NCBI GenBank assembly: GCA_963693285.1
Contig: OY848924.1
Location: 1,726,144-1,790,143, forward strand
DNA from: Xestospongia muta
Taxonomy: Eukaryota; Porifera; Demospongiae; Haplosclerida; Petrosiidae
DNA: 64,000 bases
Direction of reading: 5' to 3'
Position 1 is the first letter of the stretch, and each line of letters begins with the position of its first letter. Made by a program: the position numbers and the translations under genes. Under the pieces are notes generated by a model. The model was not told the origin of the DNA, made no database searches, and saw only the letters and a list, made by a program, of their open reading frames with translations. This document shows positions 37,301-52,300 of this stretch, piece after piece.

Positions 37301-40300
37301 TCAAAACGGTTCTTACACAGCCATCTTGAGCAGGAAATCAATGTAATTTGGTACTTATAAAATTCAATCATTCTGCTTGTCACTTACAGAATATTAATAA
37401 CTTTTTGTTCAAGATGATCCCATGGCAACAATTTATTCACAAGAGTTATTTCAAAATTTGTTTGCACGTTAGGTACCATTTTCATATCTAGGCCATAAAT
37501 ATTTGCATATATGTGGTTACTATGTAGCCACTTTATACAAACTTGTATATTTGGTGTACATTCTACATAAAATGATCATGTAGCAAATGCAAATAGCACA
37601 TTCGTTCAAAATTCTTAGGAACAATGTGTGGTTTTCATTAAATTAATAATGCAATAATTATACTCATTCATATTATTTCTAAACTACCATGAAAGGTTTT
37701 GTTATGGTGATGGATACAAACATACATACTGTCTATAGTAACAGTTGCTATGGTAACATAAATGCTGTTGCTAGAATAATTGTTGCTATGGTGACGTACA
37801 TTCCTTTGCTTAGTAATTGTTTCTATGGTGACATATGTGTTGTTGCTATAGTAAATTACGTGGATATCTGATTTCTAGGAAGTTTTGAATAAATGTGATC
37901 ATAAATATGAAAAAGTTACGTAATGAAAGTACCATTTTTAATATGTTTACATAATGTCTTTAATTAAATTCATCAATAATAAATATTAGTATTGTTAATG
38001 AAATATTAGTTAAAACTCATTTATACAATCAAGACCTGGTAAAGAACAGTTGCTGTAGAATGCAGGTTCCTAATTACATCAGTAATACACCTTAAATCAT
38101 GTGTCTTATTGATTTATTAACCTCATATGAAGTAATTGGAACTATTTGATCGTCAAAATTTGGTCCAATGATATGTTTTGTAATACAATTACTGTGACTT
38201 ACTATATCCTTAGTGCTGACATCAGCTTGTCCAACTTCAATTAGCAATTTTACTATGTCAGCATGACCATTCTCTGCTGCAAGATGTGCAGGTGTACATC
38301 CTCTCTAGAAATATAAGAGACAAAGTCATTTAATTACAAAAGAACATAAACTATTAGACAGTAAACTATATAGTCAATGGAACCAGTCATCAGTACATAT
38401 CATCATAATAATTCTATTACATTGTATATAACAAGAAGTAACCCTACAACATACTCTACATATTCAATACAAACTAGTAATAGCAGGTAACATTTGTGAC
38501 AAACAAACTGTAGTAGTAACATATTCTCTTTGTTAGCTCTATCTCATTCCATGATGTCACTAAAGAAATTTAAAATAAAATATATGTGGTTTGTACATGT
38601 CTACTTTGCACTGGATGTTTTACCAAATTTGATATCCTAGTACTATATTTATTGGTCTTCTTGGATACTATATTTAGTATACATCCTATACAAATTGATC
38701 ATGTAGCGAATGCATATATACTGCTAATTCAAAATTCTTTAGCACAACATGTGGTTTTATTAAATAATATCATAATTATATCCATCCATATTATTTCTAA
38801 ACTACAATATCTGACTTAATTGATGATATTGTGACCAAGAGACAGAAACGTTGACGCTTTTTGTTAGTTCTTGTGTTATATATATAGAATAGCCTTACAT
38901 AATGTTTTTTATTAAATTCATTAATAATAAATATTAGTATTGTTATTGAAATATTAGTAAAAACTCATTTATACAATCAAAATCTGGTAAAGAACAGTTG
39001 CTATAGAATGTCGGTTTCTTATTGAATCAGTAATACACCTCAAATCATGTGTCTTATTGATTTATTAACCTCATATGAAGTAATTGGAACTATTTGATCG
39101 TCAAAATTTGGTCCAATGATATGTTTTGTAATACAATTACTGTGACTTACCTTATCGATAGTGTTGACATCAGCTTGTCCAACTTCAATTAGCAATTTTA
39201 CTATGTCAGCATGACCTTTCTCTGCTGCATAATGTGCAGGTGTACGTCTTAACTAGAAACATAAGAGACAAAGTTATTTAATTACAAAAGAACATAAACT
39301 ATTAGACAGTAAACTATATAGTCAATGGAACCAGTCATGAGTATACATCATCATAATAAATCTATTACACTATAATACAAGAAGTAACCCTACAATATAC
39401 TCTACATATTCAATACAAACTACTAATAGCAGCTAACATTTGTGACAAACAAACTGTAGTAGTAACATATTCTCTTTATTAGTTCTATTTCATTCCACGA
39501 TGTCACTATATGACATTATTATTGTGTCACTAAACAAGCTAACACATTAAAACACACAAATTCTATATTAAATAAAAATGATACAAGCTCACGATCAATA
39601 TCACATCACAAACCACACCCCTTGATTTCTAAAGAATTATGATATCATATTTTGCGCACTTATTTTAGGAAACCACACATGTTGCACTTAAAAATTAAAA
39701 AAAAAATATATGTGGTTGCTACACGCCTCCTTTGCACTGGATGTTTACCAAATTTGGTATCCTAGTACTATATTCATTGATCTTCTTGGATACTATATTT
39801 AGTATACATCCTATACAAATTTATGATGTAGTGAATGCATATAAACTGTTCATTCAAAATTCTTTAGCACAAAGTGTGGTTTTATTAAATATTATCATAA
39901 TTATCATATTATTTCTAAACTACTATATCTAATTTCATTAATGGTATCATGACTAACAGACTATGGTGAGAGAGATGCTGTTTTTAGAGTAACTATTGTT
40001 GTGGTGACAACGTAACATACATTCTTTTACTTAGTAACTGTTGTATTACACTGTATATTATGAGAAGTAACTTGTGTTATATATATAGAATAGTCTAGTT
40101 GTATATTTGGTGTAAATTCTATATAAAATGATCATGTAGCAAATGCAAATAGAAGATTCGTTAAAAATTCTTAGGGACGACATGTGGTTTCCATTAAATA
40201 ATGCAATAATTATGCTTGTTCATATTATTTCTAAACTATAATATCTGACTTAATAATTAATGATATCATGACTAACAGACAGTAACCTTGAACACTGTTT

Positions 40301-43300
40301 GTTATTTCTTGTGTTATATATATAGAATAGCTTTGTTACAATTACATAATGAAAGTACCATTTTTAGTATGTTCACATAATGTCTTTAATTAAATTCATC
40401 AATAATAAATATTAGTATTGTTATTGAAATATTGGTAGAATAGCCTTGTTACAAGTCACATAATGAAAGTACCATTTTTAATATGTTCACATAATGTCTT
40501 TAATTAAATTCATCAATAATAAATATTAGTATTGTTATTGAAATATTGGTAGAATAGCCTTGTTACAAGTCACATAATGAAAGTACCATTTTTAATATGT
40601 TCACATAATGTCTTTAATTAAATTCATCAATAATAAATATTAGTATTGTTATTGAAATATTAGTAAAAACTCATTTATACAATCAAGATCTGGTAAAGAC
40701 CAGCTGCTGTAGAATACAGATTCCTAATTACATCAGTAATACACCTCAAATCATGTGTCTTATTGATTTATTAACCTCATATGAAGTAATTGGAACTATT
40801 TGATCGTCAAAATATGGTCCAATGATATGTTTTGTAATACAATTACTGTGACTTACATTATCGATAGTGTTGACATCAGCTTGTCCAACCTCAATTAGCA
40901 ATTTTACTATGTCAGCATGACCATTCTCTGCTGCAAGATGTGCAGGTGTACGTCCTCTCTAGGAACATAAGAGACAAAGTTATTAATTACAAAAGAACAT
41001 AAACTATTAGACAGTAAACTATATAGTCAATGGAACCAGTCATCAGTACACATCATCGTAATAATTCTATTACACAGTATAATACAAGAAGTAACCCCAC
41101 AACATACTCTACATATTCAATACAAACTACTAATAGCAGCTAACATTTCTGAAAAACAAACTGTAGTAATAACATATTCTCTTTGTTAGCTCTATCTCAT
41201 TCCATGATGTCACTAAACAAGCTAACACATTTGGAAAGATTATTTTTGTACAAAACATATTCATTTTCAAAGAAAAACCAAGATGAAAAGATTTTTTGAT
41301 TTCAAGGGAAATCTAGCAAATTTACAAGTTATAGAAAGAAACTAATCACAACAAATTCATATGTCCAGCTCAGAAAGTATTTATCACATGTGCTCTAGAG
41401 GGAGGAGGACATTATGAGGTCATCTGCCATTCAGTCACTACAGTCAGAGTAGTTGAAGAAGACACTTTTCTGGGAAAAGTGGAAGCTGAGATAGCAGTAA
41501 TGAAAGGAGAAAAACATCCATGATAAATGACTATCTTGTTAAATGGTCTAAATCTATGTTTTAGGATCAACACAGGAACAGATATAACCGTGCATTTTTT
41601 TTAAAAAAAGACTAAGTAAAGTTTTGCTTATGCTGTCTACACATATATAAAGTGGCACAAATTGTAGCTGTTTTTCATTGAACAGTTTCTAGGAATCATG
41701 GAATATAAAAAAAAGTAGTCAAGAAAAAAATGTAAGATATGAAAGGATTGGACAAAGCCTTTGTGGGACGTCCAGCAATACAGGCACTGGACCTAGTAAC
41801 ATGTGTGTACAAGGTGAAGAAAGACACTGCAGAGAACACACTGCCATTATATCCTAAAATATTCAAAGGACTGAGTAAATTAACAGATAACTATACAATA
41901 ACGTAAAGATGATGTCCGGTCCTGTACAATGTTTGATGTAAATACATGTGCTAGATACATGACAAAGTATATAACAAAAGGTGAACTATCTTAAAAGCTC
42001 ATATCATCAATTTTTAATCCTGTATTAATCCCCATGGTAACAATAACATTATTTATAAAGCATTACAAGTGCAATGTTATGTTGTGTTGACAAACATGAC
42101 TACAGTACTCAAGAAACAACATATCTTCTACTCCATCTACTGGTGGTAAGTTGTACATACAATTTTGTAATAATTGTGTAATAAACAAAACAAACTTCTT
42201 TCAAGCAAACAAACTGCTTATGTTGTAGACAATAATTGCAACCTTGCAAGGTACAGATGGCAATAGAATATCTTAGGAACATATGTACATATACTTTGTT
42301 TCTATGAGCTAGTATATTCCCAACAAATAACAATATGTGATATGTTTATATCATACAACAGTTTACAATACTTGTGGGTTCACAGTCAACTATATTTACT
42401 ACAACATGTCTTGTTTACATTACTATATATAGTAATGTGAAAATAAATATTGTAGTATATACAAGTATTGAGACATAATTGAATCCTTAGTATTTACTCA
42501 CTAATAAGACAATGAGGTATATAGTGCTGAGAACTCTTATTACAATTAAACTGTGATTATATTATATTACGTGCGTATACCAGACAGTGCATTATGTATT
42601 TCTTTTGTATATTTGTATTCACTATAGTTAATAAGATGTCTTTCTTCACTATCTATAGTGAGAACAGGCTTGTTACTGTGTTATTTTTACAGCAGGTTGT
42701 GGCATTGTGATTAAACATAATCACAAAGGTTGTGGTATATTATTTGCTATAGCAACAGTTGCTATGGTGACATAGATGATGTTTATATAGAGATTATTGA
42801 TATGGTAACAAATACACTTATGCTGTAGTAAATTGTGACTGTTGTTTTTTCTATGGATTATATGATTTCTTGGATTTTGTGATTTCATGTGTACAATTGG
42901 TATTGAAATTCATACATTTTCCATGATGATTGATGAATACATATGAATTGAACATCTAGTATGTTTTGGCATTGTTTTTCACAAATTTAGAATAGCTCAG
43001 CTATAATTTTTTTTCTGTCAAAATATGTATAATATTACCACAGTCACTAAACTCTATACTATAAAAAACTTTTTTTACAAAATAGATATTTACTTATCTG
43101 CCAATTAAGCATGAAAATTAAATAATGGTCATTATTTAAATATTTTAAGGACTTTGAGAGTGTTTGTAAAAAAATAAAAACATAAAGCTACAAGTTTGTT
43201 TTAAAACAATAATTCACTCAATTATCATGGTGTTATAAGTAATATTGATATAGTAGTATAATTATTACCATGAAAGTTGTTGCTATGGTGATGAATACAC

Positions 43301-46300
43301 AAACACATCATATACTGAGAATTATTGGAGACGATAAAATTTGGCCGATTTGAAAAAATTCATATTTGGCGAGATTAAATTTAATGGATTTATCACATGT
43401 CTTGTTACCACACCCACTTTAACGAAATAAAGGAGTTCAGGTTTGATTGTGTTAGAGGCTACCATGTGTACAAAAGTGTAGACATGGCAACTATGTGATA
43501 ATTTGGACTGTTATTTTATTTGGCAGTTTTTTGAAATTCGCTAATTTGCCAAATTTTATCGGTCACCAATAAATCCCAGTATACGGTACTTGCTCTATAG
43601 TAACAGTTGCTATAGCAGCCATTACTATGACAATTATTGTTGCCATTACTATGACAATTATTGTTGCTATAGTAACAGTTGCTATGGTGAGAGACATGTT
43701 GTTGTTAGAGTAATTATTGTTGTGGTGACAACGTGACATACATTCTTTTACTTAGTAACTGTTGTATTACACTGTATATTATGAGAAGTAACTTGTGTTA
43801 TATATATAGAATAGTCTAGTTACAAGTCAATTTGCCAATTAAGTTCAAAAATTAAACAATAGTAACTAATTAATTATTTTATAAGTTTTGGGTGTTTGTA
43901 AAAAATTAAAAGGATATTGCTACAAATTTGTCTTAAAACAATAATATACTCAATTATCATGGTTTTATAAGTATCATTGATACAGTAGTATAATTATTAC
44001 CATGAAAGGTGTTGTTATGGTAATGAATACACACACACATACTTTCTATAGAAATAGTTCTATGGTAACATACATGCTGTTGCTAGAGTAATTGTTGTTA
44101 TGGTGAGTTTTGAATAAATGTGACTATAAATATGAAAAAGGTACTTGCCATGCAAATGAATTTCGAACAAATGCTTGTGTCAAAACGGTTCTTACACATC
44201 CATCTTGAGCAGGAAATCAATGTAATTTGGTACTTATAAAATTCAATCATTCTGCTTGTCACATACAGAATATTAATAACTTTTTTCCAAGATGATCCCA
44301 TGGCAACAATTTATTCACAAAAGTTCTTTCAAAATCTGTTTGTGCATTAGGTACAATTTTCATATCTATAGTCATAAATGTTTGCATATATGTGGTTACT
44401 ACACTGCCACTTTATGCAATCTTGTATATTTGGTGTACATTCTATATAAAACGATCATGTAGCAAATGCAAATAGAACATTTGTTAAAAATTTTTAGGAA
44501 CAACATGTGGTTTTCATTAAATAATGCAATAATTATACTCATTCACATTAATTCTAAACTATAATATCTGACTTCATTAATGTTATCATGACTAACAGAC
44601 ATTAACCTTATCGATAGTGTTGACATCAGCTTGTCCAACTTCAATTAGCAATTTTACTATGTCAGCATGACCATTCTTTGCTGCATAATGTGCAGGTGTA
44701 CGTCCAAACTAGAAACATAAGAGACAAAGTTATTTAATTACAAAAGAACATAAACTATTAGACAGTAAACTATATAGTTAATGGAACCAGTCATGAGTAC
44801 ACATCATCATAATAATTCTATTACACCGTATAATACAAGAAGTAACCCTACAACATACTCTACATATTCAATACAAACTACTAATAGCAGCTAACATTTG
44901 TGACAAACAAACTGTAGTAGTAACATATTCTCTTTATTAGTTCTATCTCATTCCATGATGTCACTATATGACATTATTATTGTGTCACTAAACAAGCTAA
45001 CACATTAAAACACACAAATTCTATATTAAAGAAAAATGATACAAGCTCATGATCAATACCACATGACAAACCACACCACTCGATTTCTAAAGAATTATGA
45101 TATCATATTTTGCGCACTCATTTTAGGAAACCACACATGTTGCACTAAAAAATTTGAAATAAAATATACGTGGTTGCTACACGCCTCCTTTGCACTGGAT
45201 GTTTACCAAATTTGGTATCCTAGTACTATATTCATTGATCTTCTTGGATACTATATTTAGTATACATCCTATACAAATTGATGATGTAGTGAATGCATAT
45301 AAACTGTTCATTCAAAATTCTTTAGCACAATGTGTGGTTTTATTAAATATTATCATAATAATGCTCATTCATATTATTTCTAAACTACTATATCTAACTT
45401 CATTAATGGTATCATGACTAACAGACAGTAACCTTGAACATTGTTTGTTAGTTCTTGTGTTATATATATAGAATAGCCTTGTTACAAGTCACATAATGAA
45501 AGTACAATTTATAGTATGTTTACATAATGACTTTCATTAAATTCATCAATAATTAATATTAGTATTATTATTCAAATATTTTGTAAAAACTTATTAATAC
45601 AATCAAGATCTGGTAGAGAATAGTTGCTGTAAAATTCAAGCTTTCTTATTGAATCAGTAACACACCTCAAATCATGTGTCTTATTGATTTATTAACTTCA
45701 TATGAAGTAATAAGAACTATTTGATTGTCAAAATTTGGTCCAATGATGGAAGTTTTCCTTAGTTACAAATTGTTATGATCTCAGTACACAAAACAATATA
45801 TAAATCTACTGCCCATATAAAATACAGCCATTAATTAAAGTTAATATAGTTGACTATATGTTACTTTTCAGAAATATTTATCTTTATCACACTACTTAAT
45901 TATAGCACATAACATTTATAGTGATTCTTTGACCTGCTACAGTGTTTATGGCTCAATCATGTCAATCAATTGTCACAGAATGTAGGTTTGTTGTTAGACA
46001 CTGAATATTGTGTTTACCTGTATCTCATGACATGATGACTCAATATTAGTAATCATAGATATGCCATTGCTATTACTTCTTAAATTACTTTGTATTATAT
46101 GTAGTTTAGTATCAATAAACCTTTAAGTTAATGTTCAATGAAATAAATGTTTCTTAAATTGTTTGTAACGTATTTCATCTTCACCACACCCACTTCTAGT
46201 ATACATATACAAAATATAAATCCATTAAAAATAGAGTTTTGCAAAGAAGTATCAAAATTTGAACTCTCCAATTTTAATGGCATTACACTAACAGACCACA

Positions 46301-49300
46301 AGTACTATCAACAATACATATACTATAATCTGTACACTAACATGATGTGAACCACTAATCAATCAGTATACTTACCTTTAATAAACCACAATGATGAACA
46401 TTGACATTAGCACCTGATGCAAGCGCTACATTTACGTTATGGATATCACCATTTTCAGCTGAAGTCAAAAGTAAGTCATCCTGTTAAAATAAATAATATA
46501 TTATAACTGTGACATGTACCCACATATAATTAGGTCATGTTTATAACATAACATATAAGATCACTATGTCCATGTCATCATATGCAGTAAATATATTATT
46601 ATATCACTTACATTTCTAACTTGGTCCATATCACCTCGAAAAGAACATAAGAGCTTAACAATGTTATTATGATCATACCAGTGTGCTATATGAAGTGGAC
46701 TATTTCCCCACTATAAAATGAAATAAATTGTTAAATAATAACAATAGATCTTATTTATATTACACAAGATCACACATTACTAGCATAATGTGCACTATCA
46801 GGGACACATGTGTGTCACAAGAAAAAATCCATACTATATGTATTTCAATATATGAATACAAATGATAAGTGTTTTATTGTTTTATCAATTTTGTGCTCTA
46901 GCCTCTTACTAGGTGAGCTTTAAAAAGAATATAAAAACACATATAGAAATTTGTCTGTGTGTACAAGGTGTCACAAACTAGTGTCTCAATTTCTTTGTAT
47001 TATGCTGCAAGGAAATGTCCATTCATTAGTATTGTAATAGGATATAAAAGAGTGATAGAACATTCGTAACAAGACTCTAGCATCTTTCCAAGCCTAAGAT
47101 TACAAAGAGCACATCTTTTGAAATAAAAATAATACATGAATAGCTAATAATGATTTACATGTACATGTATATTATTATAATATCTTGTACTTATATAATA
47201 CATAATAATAGTATTATATACATGTACATGGAGTGAACACAATACACAAGTACATGGAATATAAACCATCTCTGTACATAATACAAACCTTGTCACAAAT
47301 ATTGGGGTCTGCCTTAGCAGTTAAGAGTAACTGAACTATCTCAATGTGTCCTTTCTCTGAAGCATAATGCAAAGAAGTCCGATGATACTATAGAAAGAAT
47401 AAATTGTAAATAAAGTGGCTACAAATTAATTATTAATAATTGTTAAATACTACAGTAGATAAATGTATAAAGTCAGTTAGTTACATCATAGTGACAGTAT
47501 TCATATCATAACAACATTACAAGTTATTTGCTACAGTAATGACAACTTTGAGTTATACTAAAAGTACATTTTTGTTTATATTGTGGTTATTATAATAGAC
47601 AATGACTACCTCAAAACCTAATCCAATTAGCCACTAACTCTCTTTATATTACTTGGATACTATGACTGATAATATTCATATCCTAATAGTGGACAGTAGA
47701 GGTTGGCATTGAGAATGTTTCCTGTATACTATCAGGAGTATGTGAACATCATGAAGGAGCATCTAATTTCATAACTAACTGTTGTTGAAATTACAGCTAT
47801 AACTGATAAATTAAAAAGAGTTAAGAAGATAAGAAAAGATAAGAGAAATATATACTGACATACTGGTAATATGTGGACAAGTTATCACAAGCTTTGTATC
47901 TTGAAGCAAGGAAATATCTGAAACTTTTGTTAACTTTGTAATGGGAAAATAAAGCTTATAGAATGTTCTTAACAAGAACTCCACCCTTTTATAAAGTCTA
48001 GGATTAGTAAGATGGCAATTATATCATCTCTACAAATATAACAGTAGACTATGATAAGTAAATATAGGATCCAATAATATCAAGATAATTTAAATTCTTT
48101 TAGATCATAGAGACTAGAAAGAAGTGAAATGTATGACCAGTGTACCATTGGAGCATCATTATATGATTACTATGTCAGCAACTTGTTGACATCATAAATC
48201 AAAATATATTACAAAATGTATACTACTTAAATGAAGGGACTGTTTTGTAGTTTAAAAAAAAGGAACATGATCTTTCAAGCAAACAAGCTACTAATGTAGT
48301 AGGCAATAATGACAAGCTTACAATGTACAGATGGCAAAACAATATCTTAGTAACGTCATATGTACATGTACCTTGTTTGTATGAGTACGTTCCCAGTCGA
48401 CAATGATATATATATATATATCATACAACAGTTCACAGTCAACTGCATGCACTACAACATGTCTTATTTATATTAATATATAGTAATGTGAAAAATAAAT
48501 ATTGTAGTACATACAAGAATTGACACATAACTGAATCTTTAACATTTACTCACTAATAAGACAATGAGGGATATAGTGCTGAGAATTCTTATTACAATTA
48601 AACTGTGATTATATTATGTTACTTGCCTATATCACACAGTGCATTATGTATTTCTTTTGTATATTTGTATTCACAATGGTTAACAAGATGTCTTTCTTCA
48701 CTATCTATAGTGCGAACAGGCTTGTTACTATGTTATTTTTACAGCAGGTTGTGGCATTGTGATGAAAAATAATCACAAAAGTTGTGGTATATTAGTTGCC
48801 ATAGTAACAGTTGCTATGGTAACAAGTATGCTGATGCTGTAGTAAATTATGAGCTGTTGTTTTTTCTATGGATTAAATGATTTCTTGGATTTTGTGATTT
48901 CATATGTACCATTGGTATTGAAATTCATAAATATTTCATGGTGATTGATGAATACATATGAATTGAACATCTAGCTAGTGTGTTTTGGTATTGTTTGGCA
49001 ATAAATGGTTTTCTGTCAAAATATAGTGACAAAACTCTATACTTTTGGGTAGAAACTAGATATTTACTTACTTGCCAATTAAGCATATAATCAAGATCTG
49101 GTAAAGAACAGTTGTCATTAATTAATTATTTTATAGGTTTTGAGAGTGTTTGCAAAAATTAAAACATAAAACTACAAATTTGTCTTAAAACAACAATTCA
49201 CTCAATTATCATGGTGTTATAAGTAATAATGATATAGTAGTATAATTATTACCATGGAAGTTGTTGCTATGGTGATGAATACACAAACACATATCATATA

Positions 49301-52300
49301 CCGAGAATTATTGGCGACGATAAAATTTGGTGAAATTGTAAAAATTAATATTTGGCAAGATTAAATTTGATGAATTTAGCACATCTTGTTACCACACCCA
49401 CTTTAATGAAATAAAATGGAGTTCAGGTTTGATTCTGTTGTTAGAGGCTACCACATGTACAAAAGTGTGCATGTGGCAACTATGTGATAATCTTGACTGT
49501 TATTTAATTTGGTGATTTTTTTAAATTTGCCAATTTACCAAATTTTATCAGTCGTCAATAAATCCCAGTATATGGTATTTGCTCTATAGTAACAGTTGCT
49601 ATGGCAGCTATTACTATGACAATTGTTGTTGCTATAGTAATAGTTGCTATGGTGAGATACATGCTGTTGTTAGAGTAATTGTTGCTTTGGTGACGTACAT
49701 TCTGTAATTGTTTCTATGGTGACATAAGTGCTGTTGCTATATTAAATTATGTGGATTATCTGATTCCTAGGAAATTTTGAATAAATGTGACCATAAATAT
49801 GAAAAAGGTACTTAACATCCAAATGTTATTCGAACCAATGCTTGTGTCAAAATGGTTCTTACACATCCATCTTGAGCAGGAAATTAATGTAATTTAGTAC
49901 TTATAAAAAACAATCATTCTGCTTGTCACATACAAAATATTAATAACTTTTTTCAAGATGATCCCATGGCAACAATTTATTCACAAGAGTTCTTTCGAAA
50001 TCTGTTTGCACTTAGGTACCATTTTTATAACTATGGCCATAAATGTTTGCCTAGATATGGTTATTACGTAGCCACTTTATACAAACTTGTATATTTGGTG
50101 TACATTCTATATAAAATGATCATGTAGCAAATGCAAATAGAACATTCGTTAAAAAATTCTTAGGGACAACATGTGGTTTGCATTAAATAATGCAATAATT
50201 ATACTGGTTCATATTATTTCTAAACTACTATATCCAACTTCATTAATGGTATCATGACTAACAGACAGTAACCTTGAACACTGTTTGTTAGTTCTTGTGT
50301 TATATATATAGAATAGCCTTGTTACAAGTTACATAATGAAAGTACCATTTTTAATATGTTCACATAATGACTTAATTAAGTTCATAAATAATAATAATTT
50401 GTATTATTATTCAAACATTTTGTAAAAATTATTAATAGAATCATGATCTGGTAAAGAACAGTTGTTGTAGAATGCAGATTCCTAATTACATCAGTAATAC
50501 ACCTCAAATCATGTGTCTTATTGATTTATTAACCTCATATGAAGTAATTGGAACTATTTGATCGTCAAAATTTGGTCCAATGATATGTTTTGTAATACAA
50601 TTACTATAACTTACATTATGGATAGTGTTGACATCAGCTTGTCCAACTTCAATTAGCAATTTTACTATGTCAGCATGACCATTCTCTGCTGCAAGATGTG
50701 CAGGTGTACGTCCATACTAGAAATATAAGAGACAAAGTTATTTAATTACAAAAGAACATAAACTATTAGACAGTAAATTATATAGTCAACGGAACCAGTC
50801 ATCAGTACATATTATCATAACAATTCTATTACATTGTATAATATGAGAAGTAACTGCACAACATATTCTATATATTCAAGATAAACTACTAATAGCAGTT
50901 AACATTAGTGAAAAAAAAATTTAGTAGTAACATATTCTCATTATTAGTTCTATCTCATTCCATGATGTCACTATATGACATTATTATTGAGTCACTAAAC
51001 AGGCTAACATATTAAGACACACAAATTCTATATTAAAGAAAAACGATACAAGCACATGAAGAATACCACATTACAAAGCACACATATTGACTTTTCTAAA
51101 GAATTATGATATCATTTTATGTGAACTTAATTGGGAAAACAACACATGATGCATTAAGAAATTTTGAAAAAATATTTGTGTATATGTAGGTTGCTACGCA
51201 GCCACTTTGTACTGGATGTTTACCAAATTTGGTATCCTAGTAATATATTGATTGTCTTCCTGATTACAATATTTAGTATACATTCTAAACAAAATGATCA
51301 CATAGAAAATGCATATAAACTGTTTACTTAAAATTCTTTACCATAATGTGTGGTTTTTATTAAATAATGTCATGATTATGTTCATTCATATTATTTCTAA
51401 ACTACAATATCCAACTTCATTAATGGTATCATGACTAATAGACAGTAACCTTGAACACTGTTTGGTAGTTCTTGTGTTATATATATAGAATAGCCTTGTT
51501 ACAAGTCACATAATGAATGTACCATTTTAGTGTGTTTACATAATGACTTAATTAAGTTCATAAATAATAATAATTTGTATTATTATTCAATTATTTTGTA
51601 AAAATTATTAATAGAATCATGATCTGGTAAAGAACAGTTGCTGTAGGTTGCAGGTTCCTAATTACATCAGTAATACACCTCAAATCATGTGTCTTATTGA
51701 TTTATTAACCTCATATGAAGTAATTGGAATTTTTTGATCGTCAAAATTTGGTCCAATTATATGTCTTGTAATAAAATTACATTGACTTACTATATCCTTA
51801 GTGTTGACATCAGTTTGTCCAACTTCAATTAGCAATTTTACTATGTCAGCATGACCTTTCTCTGCTGCATAATGTGCAGGTGTACATCTTAACTAGAAAC
51901 ATAAGAGACAAAGTTATTTAATTACAAAAAAACATAAAATATTAGTCAGTAAACTATATAGTCAATGGAACTAGTCATCAGTACATATCATTATAATGAT
52001 TCTATTACATTGTATAATACAAGAAGTAACCCTACAACATACTCTACATATTCAATACAAACTACTAATAGCAGCTAACATTATTGAAAAACAAACTGTA
52101 GTAGTAACATATTCTCTTTATTAGTTCTATCTCATTCCATGATGTCACTATATGACATTCTTATTGAGTCACTAAACAAGCTAACACATTAACACACACA
52201 ATTCTATATTAAAGAAAAACAATACAAGCACATGAAGAATACCACATTACAAACCACAGCCCTTGACTCTATTCATAATACAAACCTTGTCACAAATATT

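Larger units (their letters stand above)
34326..41225. repeat. Tandem unit R3 (3 cassette exons)
   Basis: Same landmarks; exons 38203, 39151 and 40857, and the 114-bp triplication at 40.3-40.7 kb. Confidence 0.8.
45745..47410. repeat. Trio block copy B1 (exons types c, b, a)
   Basis: About 1.7 kb, similar throughout exons and introns to B2 at 57.0-61.0 kb; keeps the empty site of the hAT insertion. Confidence 0.8.
48240..52260. repeat. Tandem unit R5 (2 cassette exons), more diverged
   Basis: Same landmark order starting at 'ctttcaagcaaacaagctac'; exons 50615 and 51791, then a divergent type a exon at 52286. Confidence 0.7.
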
